DNA of 36,870 nt from an uncultured Caryophanales bacterium (GCA_946614095.1 CAMOGG010000010.1:1-36870), one strand, 5' to 3'; counted from the stretch's first letter, positions 1 through 9,278 are shown. Notes: generated from the letters alone by a model not told the origin. Numbers and translations are program-made.

Positions 1-723
1 AGACTTGAAAAAGGTGAATCTATTCATGAATTATTACATCATGGATATTCTACAATATCATTAGGATATGCAGGACTTTATGAATGTGTTAAATATATGA
101 CTGGACATTCTCATACAGATAATGGTAAAGGAAAAGAATTTGGACTTGAAGTTATGCAGAGAATGAATGATGCATGTCAAAAATGGAAAGCAGAAGAAGA
201 TATTGATTATTCTGTATATGGTACTCCAATTGAGTCTACTACTTATAAGTTTGCTAAAGCTTTAAAAGAGAGATTTGGTGTTATTAAGGGAATTACGGAT
301 CGTGATTATATTACCAATAGTTATCATGTCCCTGTATTTGAAGAGATTGATGCTTTTACAAAATTAAAATTAGAAAGTGAATTTCAAAGATTATCTCCAG
401 GTGGAGCAATTAGTTATATTGAAACAGCTGATTTACAGGGGAATCTAGATTCTGTTATGGAGGTTATTAAATTTATTTACGACAATATTATGTATGCTGA
501 ATTGAATACAAAATCTGATTATTGTCAAGCATGTGGTTATGATGGAGAAATTCAAATTGATGAGGATATGGAATGGTATTGTCCAAACTGTGGAAATCGT
601 AATCATGATACTTTAAATGTTGCAAGACGTACATGTGGTTATATTGGTACTAACTTCTGGAATAAGGGAAGAACTCAAGAGATTAAAGAAAGAGTTATTC
701 ACTTAGATAATAAGGATGCTTAA
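1..723 (+). CDS. nrdD: Anaerobic ribonucleoside-triphosphate reductase, C-terminal part (5' truncated by window edge)
   Basis: Frame 1 is open from base 1 (RLEKGESIHELLHHGYSTISLGYAGLYECVKYMTG...). Zn-binding CQACGYD...CPNCGNRN and the glycyl-radical C-terminus RRTCGYIGTNFWNKGRTQEIKERVIHL. nrdG-like gene directly downstream. Confidence 0.95.
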   Translation, partial: RLEKGESIHELLHHGYSTISLGYAGLYECVKYMTGHSHTDNGKGKEFGLEVMQRMNDACQKWKAEEDIDYSVYGTPIESTTYKFAKALKERFGVIKGITDRDYITNSYHVPVFEEIDAFTKLKLESEFQRLSPGGAISYIETADLQGNLDSVMEVIKFIYDNIMYAELNTKSDYCQACGYDGEIQIDEDMEWYCPNCGNRNHDTLNVARRTCGYIGTNFWNKGRTQEIKERVIHLDNKDA

Positions 724-1218
724 GTGAGATATAATAAAATTAGAAAAATGGATATTTCGAACGGGGAAGGCGTTCGAATATCCATCTTTTTTCAAGGATG
801 TGCTTTTCATTGTGAAAAATGTTGCAATCCAGAAACTTGGGATTTTAGTGGAGGAGAAGAATTTGGGGAAGAGCAAATAGAACAAATTCTTGAATTAGCA
901 AAACCTGATCATATTGCTGGATTATCTATTCTAGGTGGAGAGCCAATGCATCCTAAAAATATAAAAGGTACCACAGAACTTGCAAAAAGATTTAAGGAGA
1001 CTTATCCAAATAAAACAATTTGGGCATGGACTGGATTTTTATTTGATGAATATTTAAAAGATAAAGAAGTTTGTCAATATTTAGATGTTGTAGTAGATGG
1101 TCAGTTTGTTTTGGCAAAACGTGATCTTACATTAAAATGGAGAGGATCTTCTAACCAAAGGGTTATTGATGTAGCGAAGTCTTTAAAGAAGAATAAAGTT
1201 GTATTGTATTGTGAATAA
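724..1218 (+). CDS. nrdG: Anaerobic ribonucleotide reductase activating protein (radical SAM)
   Basis: GTG start directly after the nrdD stop. CxxxCxxC radical-SAM motif (CAFHCEKC), GGEP-like LGGEPMHP, WAWTGF. Confidence 0.95.
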   Translation: MRYNKIRKMDISNGEGVRISIFFQGCAFHCEKCCNPETWDFSGGEEFGEEQIEQILELAKPDHIAGLSILGGEPMHPKNIKGTTELAKRFKETYPNKTIWAWTGFLFDEYLKDKEVCQYLDVVVDGQFVLAKRDLTLKWRGSSNQRVIDVAKSLKKNKVVLYCE

Positions 1219-1227
1219 GGAGAGGCT

Positions 1228-1551
1228 ATGCATACTAATATTTGTTTAATAGGAAGTACGAAGTTTGAAAATATATTTCGTGAATTGGAAGTAGATTTAT
1301 CTATTCGTGGATATATTGTATTATCTCCACTAGTTTATACTCAGTCAGGAGAACATCCTAAGTGTGGAGAAAAAGAAAAAGAGATTCTTGATTTGGTTCA
1401 AAAAGAGAAGATAAGGCAAAGTGATATTGTCTTCGTAGTTGATGTAGATGGGTATGTTGGAAAATCTACAAAGAGTCAAATAGAATATTCTAAATTACTA
1501 AATAAACCAATTCTTTACTATAGTAAAGGAGAGGTAAAAAAAATAGATTAG
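1228..1551 (+). CDS. Nucleoside 2-deoxyribosyltransferase-like / hypothetical protein
   Basis: 107 aa, ICLIGSTKFE...FVVDVDGYVGKSTKSQIEYSKLLNKPILYYS. Fold-like pattern of small deoxyribosyltransferase-like proteins; sits in nucleotide-metabolism context. Confidence 0.55.
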   Translation: MHTNICLIGSTKFENIFRELEVDLSIRGYIVLSPLVYTQSGEHPKCGEKEKEILDLVQKEKIRQSDIVFVVDVDGYVGKSTKSQIEYSKLLNKPILYYSKGEVKKID

Positions 1552-1561
1552 GAGTTTATAC

Positions 1562-2026
1562 ATGAAGAGGCGAGGTTTTGAAATTTGTAAAGGTTATGAA
1601 GAGAAGGATATTCATCTTCCCGAGAGAAAAACAAAGTATTCTGCCGGATATGATATAGAGGCTGCAGAAGATGTTGTTATACCTAGTTTTCATAAAGGAG
1701 TAAATCCTACTTTAATACCTACTGGTATTAAGGCTTATATGGAAGATGATGAAGTTTTATATTTATATAATAGAAGTTCTAATCCTAAGAAAAAAGGACT
1801 TGTTTTAGCTAATTCAGTAGGGGTTATTGATAAAGATTATTATGGAAATCCTGATAATGATGGTCATATCATGTTTGCTTTTTATAATATAAAAGAAGAA
1901 GATATTACTGTCAAAAAAGGAGAAGCTATTGGACAAGGAGTATTTTCTAAGTATTTAGTCAGTGATGATGATAATGCAGGGGGAGAGAGAACTGGTGGAT
2001 TTGGATCTACTGATAGTAAGAAATAA
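1562..2026 (+). CDS. dut: dUTP diphosphatase (dUTPase)
   Basis: SAGYDIEAAEDVVIP, YNRSSNPKKKGLVLANSVGVIDKDYYGNPDNDGHI, GEAIGQGVF, C-terminal RTGGFGSTD. Confidence 0.92.
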   Translation: MKRRGFEICKGYEEKDIHLPERKTKYSAGYDIEAAEDVVIPSFHKGVNPTLIPTGIKAYMEDDEVLYLYNRSSNPKKKGLVLANSVGVIDKDYYGNPDNDGHIMFAFYNIKEEDITVKKGEAIGQGVFSKYLVSDDDNAGGERTGGFGSTDSKK

Positions 2027-2048
2027 TTGTTTTATTATTTCTTTTTTT
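2018..2048 (+). terminator. Rho-independent terminator after dut
   Basis: AAGAAATAAT-TGTTTT-ATTATTTCTT inverted repeat followed by a T run; overlaps the dut stop codon. Confidence 0.7.
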
Positions 2049-2053
2049 GATTG

Positions 2054-2082
2054 TTGACAAACGAACAAATGTATTATATATT
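2054..2082 (+). promoter_or_regulatory. Sigma-A-type promoter
   Basis: TTGACA (2054-2059), 17-nt spacer, TATATT (2077-2082), upstream of the ORF6N gene. Confidence 0.65.
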
Positions 2083-2108
2083 GAATTTAGGAGATTGGGG
2101 GATGTTGA

Positions 2109-2996
2109 ATGGATGAAGTTATAATTCATGATGAAATTGTAATAGAAAAGATGATTTATGAGATTAGAGGAAAACAAGTTATGTTAGATTCTGATTTAGC
2201 AAGACTTTATGAAGTTGAAACTAAGCAACTCAATCGTCAAGTCAAGAGAAATATAAAAAGATTTGATGAAGATTTTATATTTCAATTAACTGATTTAGAA
2301 TATCAAAACTTGAAGTGCCAATTTGGCACCTCAAATTCTAACAATTATGGTGGTAGAAGAACTTTACCTTATGTCTTTACGGAAATGGGAGTTACTACTC
2401 TAGCTAGTGTATTACATAGTGATATTGCTATAAGTATGAGTAAAAAGATAATAAGAGCTTTTGTTATGATGAGGCATTATATTTCATCAAATCTAATAGA
2501 ACAAAAATATATTAATGATTTGGTATTGGAAGATCACGATAAAATAAAAGCATTGGAGACTTCATTCAATAAATTAACTGAAAAGCGTAAAGAACATGAA
2601 ATATATTTTAACGGACAAATATTTGATGCTTATTCAAAAATTTATGATATTTTTAAGTTGGCTAGTAAAAAAATAATTATTATAGATGCATATGCTGATA
2701 TTACAGTATTAGATATTATAAAAAGATTAAATATTCAAGTAATTATTATTACAAAATCAAATAATCTTGTAACTAGTCAGGATATAACAAAATATAATAA
2801 GCAATATCATAATTTAAAAGTAATCTTTGATAATAGTTTTCATGATCGATATTTTTTAATTGATGGGGACCATGTCTATCATTGTGGAGCAAGTATTAAT
2901 AGAATAGGATATAAGACTTTTTCTATTACTATGATTAGTGATAAAATAGTATGTAACTTGTTATTTGATAAAGTAAAAGAAATTATTGATAAATAA
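2109..2996 (+). CDS. ORF6N domain protein with C-terminal PLD-like region
   Basis: N-terminus EKMIYEIRGKQVMLDSDLARLYEVETKQLNRQVKRNIKRFDEDFIFQLT...RTLPYVFTEMGVTTLASVL is typical ORF6N. C-terminus HDRYFLIDGDHVYHCGASINRIGYK resembles a degenerate HxK-like region. Confidence 0.85.
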   Translation: MDEVIIHDEIVIEKMIYEIRGKQVMLDSDLARLYEVETKQLNRQVKRNIKRFDEDFIFQLTDLEYQNLKCQFGTSNSNNYGGRRTLPYVFTEMGVTTLASVLHSDIAISMSKKIIRAFVMMRHYISSNLIEQKYINDLVLEDHDKIKALETSFNKLTEKRKEHEIYFNGQIFDAYSKIYDIFKLASKKIIIIDAYADITVLDIIKRLNIQVIIITKSNNLVTSQDITKYNKQYHNLKVIFDNSFHDRYFLIDGDHVYHCGASINRIGYKTFSITMISDKIVCNLLFDKVKEIIDK

Positions 2997-3009
2997 ATGG
3001 GGTGATAGA

Positions 3010-3654
3010 ATGTTTCAAAGAATTAGAAAAAATGATTTAATTAATCAGTCTGTTAATGAAAGAGCAAAAGATGGTAGAAATTTATGTGAAGAGAATGTAT
3101 TAATAGAAATGAATAATCCTGATTCATTACAACAAAGAATTTTAGAATTAAATCAACGATTTAACTTAATTGATTTTTTATTAGGAGAAAGTGAAGTTGA
3201 GACTGCAATTGGAGTTATTACTCCTAAACAATCTTTATTTTTAGAATGTGAATTAGTGGATACTGATCATCATGCTTATAATTTTCAAGCTTTATATAAT
3301 GCAATTTATGATGCTAATTCTGCAATATTACCTTACAAGAATAAAAATACTTGGCAAGAGTTTGTTATGCAGGATGGCAATATAGCAATTCAATTAACAA
3401 AATTTGGAGATTTTTATTTATGGTGTCCAGAAAAAATTCATTTGTTCCAAGTTCAACAATTGAAGAAAATTAATGAACAATTAAAATCTATTCAAATTAT
3501 TAATCCAGGTCTTATTAATCCAGTGTTTTTAGATATTCATGCATGGGTTGGAATAGATGATGGAAAAGAAATTTCGATTGAATTGGAGAATGCTTCTTTA
3601 GATAATTTATTAGATTATTATGAACATCATCATCAAAATTTTTTTCATAAATAG
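3010..3654 (+). CDS. Hypothetical protein
   Basis: ORF track opens at 2986. ATG at 3010 (MFQRIRKNDLINQS...) after ggggtgatag is a likelier start. No recognised motif. Confidence 0.6.
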   Translation: MFQRIRKNDLINQSVNERAKDGRNLCEENVLIEMNNPDSLQQRILELNQRFNLIDFLLGESEVETAIGVITPKQSLFLECELVDTDHHAYNFQALYNAIYDANSAILPYKNKNTWQEFVMQDGNIAIQLTKFGDFYLWCPEKIHLFQVQQLKKINEQLKSIQIINPGLINPVFLDIHAWVGIDDGKEISIELENASLDNLLDYYEHHHQNFFHK

Positions 3655-3742
3655 AATAATAATAGTACTATTTTTTTCTACTTTTGTCGAAATGGTAGAA
3701 AGTTTTTTTCTTTTGTTTTAAGATAATTTCGAAAGGAGGAAG

Positions 3743-4351
3743 ATGGAAGAATTATTAGACTATGATGGCTTAATCTATAGTATTATTGGTAAGTATACTA
3801 ATAGGTATGATAGGGATGATTTATATCAAGTTGGTATGATTGGTTTAATAGATGCTTATAAACATTATGATAAAAATCAAAATACTAAATTTTCTAGTTT
3901 TGCTTACTATTATATTATGGGTGAAGTCAATAAGTATTTAAGAGAGAGTAGTACTTTGAAAGTAAGTAGAAATTTTATTGAATTAAAAAAGAAAATAAAT
4001 CAAGCAAAGGAAGTGATGGAACAAAAATTAGGAAGAGAGCCAAGTAACCTAGAATTATCTCTATATTTAGATATTGATATAGAAATGATTGATATGGCAA
4101 TTCTTTCTACAGAAGAGGTACAATCTATTGATGAGATAAATGAAGTAAAATCTTATGATGATACTAGTCCAACTCTTTTGGATTTAAGAGAAGAGATTAG
4201 TAAATTATCAGATGAAGAGAAAAGATTATTAAAAGCTAGATATTATGATGAATTTACACAGATGGAAACATCAGAGATGTTAGGTATGAGTCAAGTTCAA
4301 GTATCTAGAAAAGAAAATAAAATCTTACAGAAACTTAAAACACGATTGTGA
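3743..4351 (+). CDS. Sigma-70 family RNA polymerase sigma factor (sporulation SigF/SigG-like)
   Basis: DDLYQVGMIGLIDAYKHYDKNQNTKFSSFAYYYIMGEVNKYLRESSTLKVSR (region 2) and LGMSQVQVSRKENKILQKLK (region 4). Immediately precedes spoVA genes. Confidence 0.82.
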   Translation: MEELLDYDGLIYSIIGKYTNRYDRDDLYQVGMIGLIDAYKHYDKNQNTKFSSFAYYYIMGEVNKYLRESSTLKVSRNFIELKKKINQAKEVMEQKLGREPSNLELSLYLDIDIEMIDMAILSTEEVQSIDEINEVKSYDDTSPTLLDLREEISKLSDEEKRLLKARYYDEFTQMETSEMLGMSQVQVSRKENKILQKLKTRL

Positions 4352-4404
4352 TAAGTTTTTGTATGATTTTTTTTATTCTGTAAATAATATATGTAGGTGA
4401 TGAT

Positions 4405-4848
4405 ATGAGAAATACGAAATATGATAGAATTGCGGATAATCATAAGGCTGAAGAAGATAGAGTTGGGAATGCTGTAGTTGCTTTTCTTTGTGGAGGATTT
4501 ATTGGATTATTAGGGGAAGGTATTATCGAGGTCTTTTGTACTTATTATCATATGTCTAGAAATGAAGCTTCTACTTTTATGATTGTAATATTTATTTTTA
4601 TTGCAAGTTTGTGTACTTCTTTAGGGTTCTTTGATAAATTAGTGACGAAATTTAAGTGTGGCTTATTAATTCCAATTACAGGATTTGCTCATTCTATGAC
4701 AAGTAGTAGTTTAGATTATAAGAGAGAAGGTCCTATTTATGGGATTGGTTCTAATATGTTTAAACTAGCAGGTTCTGTTATTTTATATGGAGTAGTTTCT
4801 GCTTGGTTTTTTGGAATGATTCGTTATGTGATAGGAGGATTAGGATGA
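4405..4848 (+). CDS. spoVAC: Stage V sporulation protein AC
   Basis: Membrane protein AFLCGGFIGLLGEGI...LLIPITGFAHSMTSSSLDYKREGPIYGIGSNMFKLAGSVILYGVVSAW, followed by spoVAD and spoVAE. Confidence 0.9.
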   Translation: MRNTKYDRIADNHKAEEDRVGNAVVAFLCGGFIGLLGEGIIEVFCTYYHMSRNEASTFMIVIFIFIASLCTSLGFFDKLVTKFKCGLLIPITGFAHSMTSSSLDYKREGPIYGIGSNMFKLAGSVILYGVVSAWFFGMIRYVIGGLG

Positions 4849-5837
4849 CTTTTTATTATAAGAATGTTTATTTAGAAGATACTGCTACTGTGTGTGGTCC
4901 TTATGAGAAGGATGGACCTCTTCGTAAGTATTTTGATAAGACATATGATGACTTATATTTTGGAGAAAAATCTTTTGAAAAAGCTGAAATAAAATTAGTT
5001 CGAGATGCTCTTGTTATGGTAATGAAAAAGGTTGGTATTACTAAAAAAGAAATTGATTTAGTAATCGGTGGAGATTTATTAAATCAAATAACTGCTTCTA
5101 CTTATGGGGCGAATAGTGTTGGAAAAAGTTTTATTGGAGTATATGGGGCTTGTAGTAGTAGCGTATTAGGTCTTATTATTGCTTCTAACTTTATTGAGGC
5201 TGGCTTTGTTTCAAATGCTTTATGTTTTGTTTCTTCTCATAATATGAGTAGTGAAAAACAGTTTCGATATCCTACAGAATATGGAGCTCCTAGACCCAAT
5301 AGTGCAACTTTTACTGCAACGGGAGCAGCAGCTAGCTTTTTAACAAGAGAAGAAATGCCTGTGAGAGTGGAGTGTGCTACATTAGGTAAAATTATTGACT
5401 ATGAACAAAATGATCCGAATGATATGGGTAGAGTAATGGCTCCAGCAGCAATTGATACTTTAGTTACACATTTTGAAGAGACGGGAAGAAATCCATCTTA
5501 CTATGACATGATTGTAACAGGAGATTTAGGGGTTTATGGAAAAGAAATTGTTAAGGAGTATTTGTTTAAAAACTATGAAATTGACTTATCTGATATTTAT
5601 AATGACTGTGGAGTTATGCTATACGATTTAGAAGAACAAAAAGAAGTGAAAGCTGGAGGTAGTGGACCAGTTTGTAGTGCATTAGTAGTTTATTCTTATT
5701 TATATTCTTTATTAAAAAAGAAAAAAATTAAGAGATTATTATTTCTTGCTACTGGTGCTTTATTTTCTCCTGTATTGGTTTATCAAAAAGAGAATATCAA
5801 TTCTATTTGTCATGCTGTTAGTTTGGAGGTGGTTTAG
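4845..5837 (+). CDS. spoVAD: Stage V sporulation protein AD
   Basis: Thiolase-like fold protein: DLVIGGDLLNQITASTYGANSVGKSFIGVYGACSSSVLGL...TFTATGAAASFL. ATGA overlap with spoVAC gives start 4845 (ORF track start 4803 is upstream in frame). Confidence 0.92.
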   Translation: MTFYYKNVYLEDTATVCGPYEKDGPLRKYFDKTYDDLYFGEKSFEKAEIKLVRDALVMVMKKVGITKKEIDLVIGGDLLNQITASTYGANSVGKSFIGVYGACSSSVLGLIIASNFIEAGFVSNALCFVSSHNMSSEKQFRYPTEYGAPRPNSATFTATGAAASFLTREEMPVRVECATLGKIIDYEQNDPNDMGRVMAPAAIDTLVTHFEETGRNPSYYDMIVTGDLGVYGKEIVKEYLFKNYEIDLSDIYNDCGVMLYDLEEQKEVKAGGSGPVCSALVVYSYLYSLLKKKKIKRLLFLATGALFSPVLVYQKENINSICHAVSLEVV

Positions 5838-6187
5838 TGTTACTTTTTAATTCTTTTCTGTTTTGTGGATTTGTATGTATGATTTCTCAAATTATATTAG
5901 ATAATAGTAAACTAACTCCTGGACACATTACCTCTATTTTAGTGGTCTTGGGAGCTTTCTTAGATTCTTTTAGTATTTATGATGAAATCATTAAAGTAGT
6001 AGGTGGAGGAGCACTTCTTCCTATTACTAGTTTTGGACATTCTTTAATTCATGGAGCACTCGCTAAAGCAGAAAGTATGGGAATGATTGGAATCTTAATG
6101 GGAATGTTTGATTTAACGGCTACTGGTATTAGTGCTGCTATAATTTTTTCTTTTATTTTTACTCTTATTTTTAAACCTAAAAATTAG
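5837..6187 (+). CDS. spoVAE: Stage V sporulation protein AE
   Basis: Membrane protein with GGGALLPITSFGHSLIHGALAKAESMG...GILMGMFDLTATGISAAIIFSFI. GTG start overlaps spoVAD stop by one base. Confidence 0.88.
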   Translation: MLLFNSFLFCGFVCMISQIILDNSKLTPGHITSILVVLGAFLDSFSIYDEIIKVVGGGALLPITSFGHSLIHGALAKAESMGMIGILMGMFDLTATGISAAIIFSFIFTLIFKPKN

Positions 6188-6208
6188 CTTACTATTTAGA
6201 GGTGAAGT

Positions 6209-6340
6209 ATGTATACTGTTTATTGGATTCTCTTATTTATCATTATTTTGTCTTTTATTACTGGTAATATTGTTTTATTAGTAGAATATTTTCAAAAATC
6301 AAAAAAAAATCATATAATACAGGATGATGAGATTTTATGA
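6209..6340 (+). CDS. Small single-pass membrane protein (43 aa)
   Basis: ATG after gaggtgaagt; MYTVYWILLFIIILSFITGNIVLLVEYFQKSKKNHIIQDDEIL*; overlaps the sortase start (ATGA). Not in the supplied ORF track. Confidence 0.5.
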   Translation: MYTVYWILLFIIILSFITGNIVLLVEYFQKSKKNHIIQDDEIL

Positions 6341-7278
6341 TACTTTATTATTTTGTTCATACCATTCAAATTGGTTTTTATACAATATGTATGATTTTAT
6401 CAAAAGGATTTTATTTCTATTTTGTTTTTTTCTTTGATTTTTTGAATTATATGGTACCTAGTTCTTTCTTTAGGAAAAAAAGAGATAAAATGAAGGAAAG
6501 ACAAAATGATCCTACTTCTTTTTTATCTTTTTTACTTGTCTATCTTGTTTTTATTTTTTGTTTGGTTACTTTCTATGTTGATAAGAGCAATCAGCATTAT
6601 ATATTGGAAGATACTATTTCAAATGATAATTCTGCTTCTGTTGAGAAGGATCAGACTACTACTATTCATTCTTTTGATTCTTTTAGTAATAATTTATATC
6701 GTAAATATAGTCAGTATAATCCTAATCATCTTTCTTTTGATGAATTATTATCTGTTAATCCTGAAGTTGTATCATGGATTTTAGTAAATGGAACTAGTGT
6801 AAATTATCCTGTTGTACAGACTATCGATAACAATTATTATTTAAATCATGATATTTTAGGTAATTTAAAGGGCAGTGGATGGATTTTTATGGATTATCGA
6901 AATAGTTCTCTTTTAGATGATTCTAATACAATAATTTATGGACATAATTTATTGAATCAAACGGCTTTCGGTAGTTTATCAAAGTTATTTACAGAAGATT
7001 GGTTTTTTCATGAGAATCATCAAATTGTTTTATATACTAAAGATAAGCATTATATTTATGAAGTATTCTCTTGTTATTATATTGATCCTGAAGTTTATTA
7101 TTTACAAACTAATTTTTATACAGATCATGAATATATGAGTTTTTTAGATACTTTGAAAAGTAGAAGTATTTTTGATTATTCTGTTTCTTTATCTTCTCAA
7201 GATAAGATTCTTACTTTATCTACTTGTACAGATGATAATCGAGGTAGAAAAGTGATTCATGCAAAATTAGTATCATAA
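6337..7278 (+). CDS. Class B-like sortase
   Basis: VSWILVNGTSVNYPVVQTIDNNYYLNHDILG...GWIFMDYRNSSLLDDSNTIIYGHNLLNQTAFGSL...ILTLSTCTDDNRGRKVIHAKLV. Catalytic H (YGHN), C (TLSTC) and R are present. Long two-TM N-terminal extension. Confidence 0.88.
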   Translation: MILYYFVHTIQIGFYTICMILSKGFYFYFVFFFDFLNYMVPSSFFRKKRDKMKERQNDPTSFLSFLLVYLVFIFCLVTFYVDKSNQHYILEDTISNDNSASVEKDQTTTIHSFDSFSNNLYRKYSQYNPNHLSFDELLSVNPEVVSWILVNGTSVNYPVVQTIDNNYYLNHDILGNLKGSGWIFMDYRNSSLLDDSNTIIYGHNLLNQTAFGSLSKLFTEDWFFHENHQIVLYTKDKHYIYEVFSCYYIDPEVYYLQTNFYTDHEYMSFLDTLKSRSIFDYSVSLSSQDKILTLSTCTDDNRGRKVIHAKLVS

Positions 7279-7279
7279 A

Positions 7280-7309
7280 AATAATCCACAATAATTGTGG
7301 ATTATTTTT
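7280..7309. terminator. Bidirectional terminator between convergent genes
   Basis: AATAATCCACAAT-A-ATTGTGGATTATT near-perfect inverted repeat with flanking A and T runs. Confidence 0.75.
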
Positions 7310-7604
7310 GATTAGACAGTTCTATGATTTTATTCATGTCATCATCCTTAGCAATAATATTTTTATGTGTTTGCTTACATGTTTCGCATTGATAGATGAT
7401 TTTATAAGTATCTTTATATTTCTCAATATCAATTGGTTTTAATAGACCAAGGCATGTGTTTTCCCTATCACCAGGATTAATATCTACATGTTTAGAGTAT
7501 AGGCAATAAGGACAATGATCTCTAGAAGAGTATCCTAAGGGTTTAACTTCTTTATTACAATTTTCACAGATAAAACCTTCATCTAATTCTCTAAATCGTT
7601 TCAT
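7302..7604 (-). CDS. RNHCP domain-like zinc-ribbon protein
   Basis: MKRFRELDEGFICENCNKEVKPLGYSSRDHCPYCLYSKHVDINPGDRENTCLGLLKPI...YQCETCKQTHKN. Paired CxxC motifs and DHCPYCL. Track start 7652; the MKRF start at 7604 is likelier. Confidence 0.8.
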   Translation of the reverse strand: MKRFRELDEGFICENCNKEVKPLGYSSRDHCPYCLYSKHVDINPGDRENTCLGLLKPIDIEKYKDTYKIIYQCETCKQTHKNIIAKDDDMNKIIELSNQK

Positions 7605-7636
7605 ATAATCACCTATTTCATTATACTTTGATTTTA

Positions 7637-7665
7637 TTGACAAAACAAGCAAATTATGTTATAAT
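7637..7665 (+). promoter_or_regulatory. Sigma-A-type promoter
   Basis: TTGACA (7637-7642), 17-nt spacer, TATAAT (7660-7665), with extended -10 TG. Confidence 0.75.
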
Positions 7666-7692
7666 GTGCATGTTTATTAAGGGGGGATTGAG

Positions 7693-7878
7693 ATGAAATT
7701 TCATCGTATTTCAAGAATGTTTTTAACATTATTATTAGCTAGTGGAATACAGCTTAGTTTAACAACTTGTACAAAATCAGGAGTTATTATGGATTCTGAT
7801 AAGGAAATGAATACTAATCAATCATATCAAGAAAAAGAAGTAGAAGAAGAAAACGATTATTATCATTTTGGTAAATAA
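7693..7878 (+). CDS. Small lipoprotein-like protein
   Basis: SD ggggggat; signal peptide MKFHRISRMFLTLLLASGIQLSLTTC with lipobox-like LTTC; 61 aa. Confidence 0.5.
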   Translation: MKFHRISRMFLTLLLASGIQLSLTTCTKSGVIMDSDKEMNTNQSYQEKEVEEENDYYHFGK

Positions 7879-7909
7879 TAGTGGTTTTCTTGGAACTATT
7901 CTTTTTTTT
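7877..7909 (+). terminator. Weak AT-rich terminator
   Basis: AATAGT...ACTATT followed by 8 T. Confidence 0.4.
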
Positions 7910-7933
7910 TGGTATAATTGTTTATAGTTCGGA

Positions 7934-8665
7934 GTGATGATTATGGATATGCAGTTTATTATTCATGATTTTGAAGGGCCAATAGATTTACTTTTACATT
8001 TGATTAAAGAATCTAAAATGGATATTATGAATATTGAAATAGAATCAATTACCAAGCAATATGTTGATTTTTTACATGAACAAGAAAGGATGAATTTAGA
8101 AGTTTCTTCTGAATATTTAGTATTGGCTGCGGAGTTATTAGAGATTAAATCTAAAATGTTAATTCCAAATAATCAAATAGTAGAAGATGAAGAAGTTGAA
8201 GATCCTAGAGAAGAATTAGTCAATCGATTATTAGAATATCAAGCTTATAAAGATATTACTAAAGTATTACAGGAGAAGGAATATTTAAGAAAAGATATTT
8301 ATACAAAGTCTCCTGAAAATATCAAGAATTATATGGATAATGAGATGCCTATATCTAGTGATGTTTCTTTAGATGATTTAATAGAAGCCTTTCAAAAATA
8401 TTATCAAAGAAAGATGAAACAAAAACCATTGAATACAAAAGTTACAGTAAATGAGATTAGTGTTTCTTCTAGAAGGCATGATATTAAACGTTTATTGGTC
8501 AATAAGAAAAAAGTATCTTTTTTTGAGTTGTTTCCTGTTGCATCTAAGGAATATATTGTAGCAACTTTTTTGGCTATTTTGGAAATGGCTCGTAATCGGG
8601 AGTTAATGATTGTACAAAAAAATACATTTGATGATATTATTTGTGAGGTGTGTGAAGGTGAATAA
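7934..8665 (+). CDS. scpA: Segregation and condensation protein A
   Basis: FIIHDFEGPIDLLLHLIKESKMDIMNIEIESITKQYVDFLH...EYLVLAAELLEIKSKMLIP. scpB follows. Confidence 0.93.
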   Translation: MMIMDMQFIIHDFEGPIDLLLHLIKESKMDIMNIEIESITKQYVDFLHEQERMNLEVSSEYLVLAAELLEIKSKMLIPNNQIVEDEEVEDPREELVNRLLEYQAYKDITKVLQEKEYLRKDIYTKSPENIKNYMDNEMPISSDVSLDDLIEAFQKYYQRKMKQKPLNTKVTVNEISVSSRRHDIKRLLVNKKKVSFFELFPVASKEYIVATFLAILEMARNRELMIVQKNTFDDIICEVCEGE

Positions 8666-9248
8666 AGCTGTTTTAGAAGGGTTATTATTTGTAGTAGGAG
8701 AAGATGGATTAACTTTAGAGCAAATAGAAGAGGTTTTAGAGATAGAAGAAGATGTTGCGAAAGAATTGATTCGTGAATTAAAAAAAGATTATGAAGAGGA
8801 AAGTAGAGGACTTCGTATAGACTTTTTAGGGAATCGTTTTAAGTTAACTACAAAATTTGAGCATAAAGAGTATTATCAAAAATTGATTGAGAATCCTGAG
8901 ACGAATCATTTATCACAAGCTGCATTAGAAACATTAGCTATTATTGCTTATAATGAACCGATTACAAGAGTACAAGTTGATGCAATTAGAGGAGTAGGAA
9001 GTACATCTATTATTAGAAAGTTGGTTGCTAAAGGTTTTATTAAAGAAAGTGGGAGAAGTGAAATTCCTGGAAGACCTATTTTATATGAAACAACAAATGA
9101 GTTTTTAGATTACTTTGGTTTATCATCTGTAGATGATTTGCCTAATATAGAGGATATTATTAATGAAAAAGAGGAAGAAGAAGAAAATTCTGATTTATAT
9201 ACTTCAAAGTATATGGATAATGAAGATGTGGAAGAGAATATCTATTAG
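8658..9248 (+). CDS. scpB: Segregation and condensation protein B
   Basis: KAVLEGLLFVVGEDGLTLEQIEEVLEI...LSQAALETLAIIAYNEPITRVQVDAIRGVGSTSIIRKLVAKGFIKESGRSEIPGRPILYETTNEFLDYFGLSS. GTG start overlapping scpA. Confidence 0.93.
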   Translation: MNKAVLEGLLFVVGEDGLTLEQIEEVLEIEEDVAKELIRELKKDYEEESRGLRIDFLGNRFKLTTKFEHKEYYQKLIENPETNHLSQAALETLAIIAYNEPITRVQVDAIRGVGSTSIIRKLVAKGFIKESGRSEIPGRPILYETTNEFLDYFGLSSVDDLPNIEDIINEKEEEEENSDLYTSKYMDNEDVEENIY

Positions 9249-9278
9249 CAAATATTTTTTAAAAGAGTATTAAAAGAG

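Noticed and set aside
703-885. 60-aa - strand ORF overlapping nrdG
   Set aside because: Antisense to a confidently identified gene, no RBS or motif.
6506-6784. 92-aa hydrophobic ORF in an alternate frame of the sortase gene
   Set aside because: Leu/Ile-rich shadow frame of an AT-rich gene.
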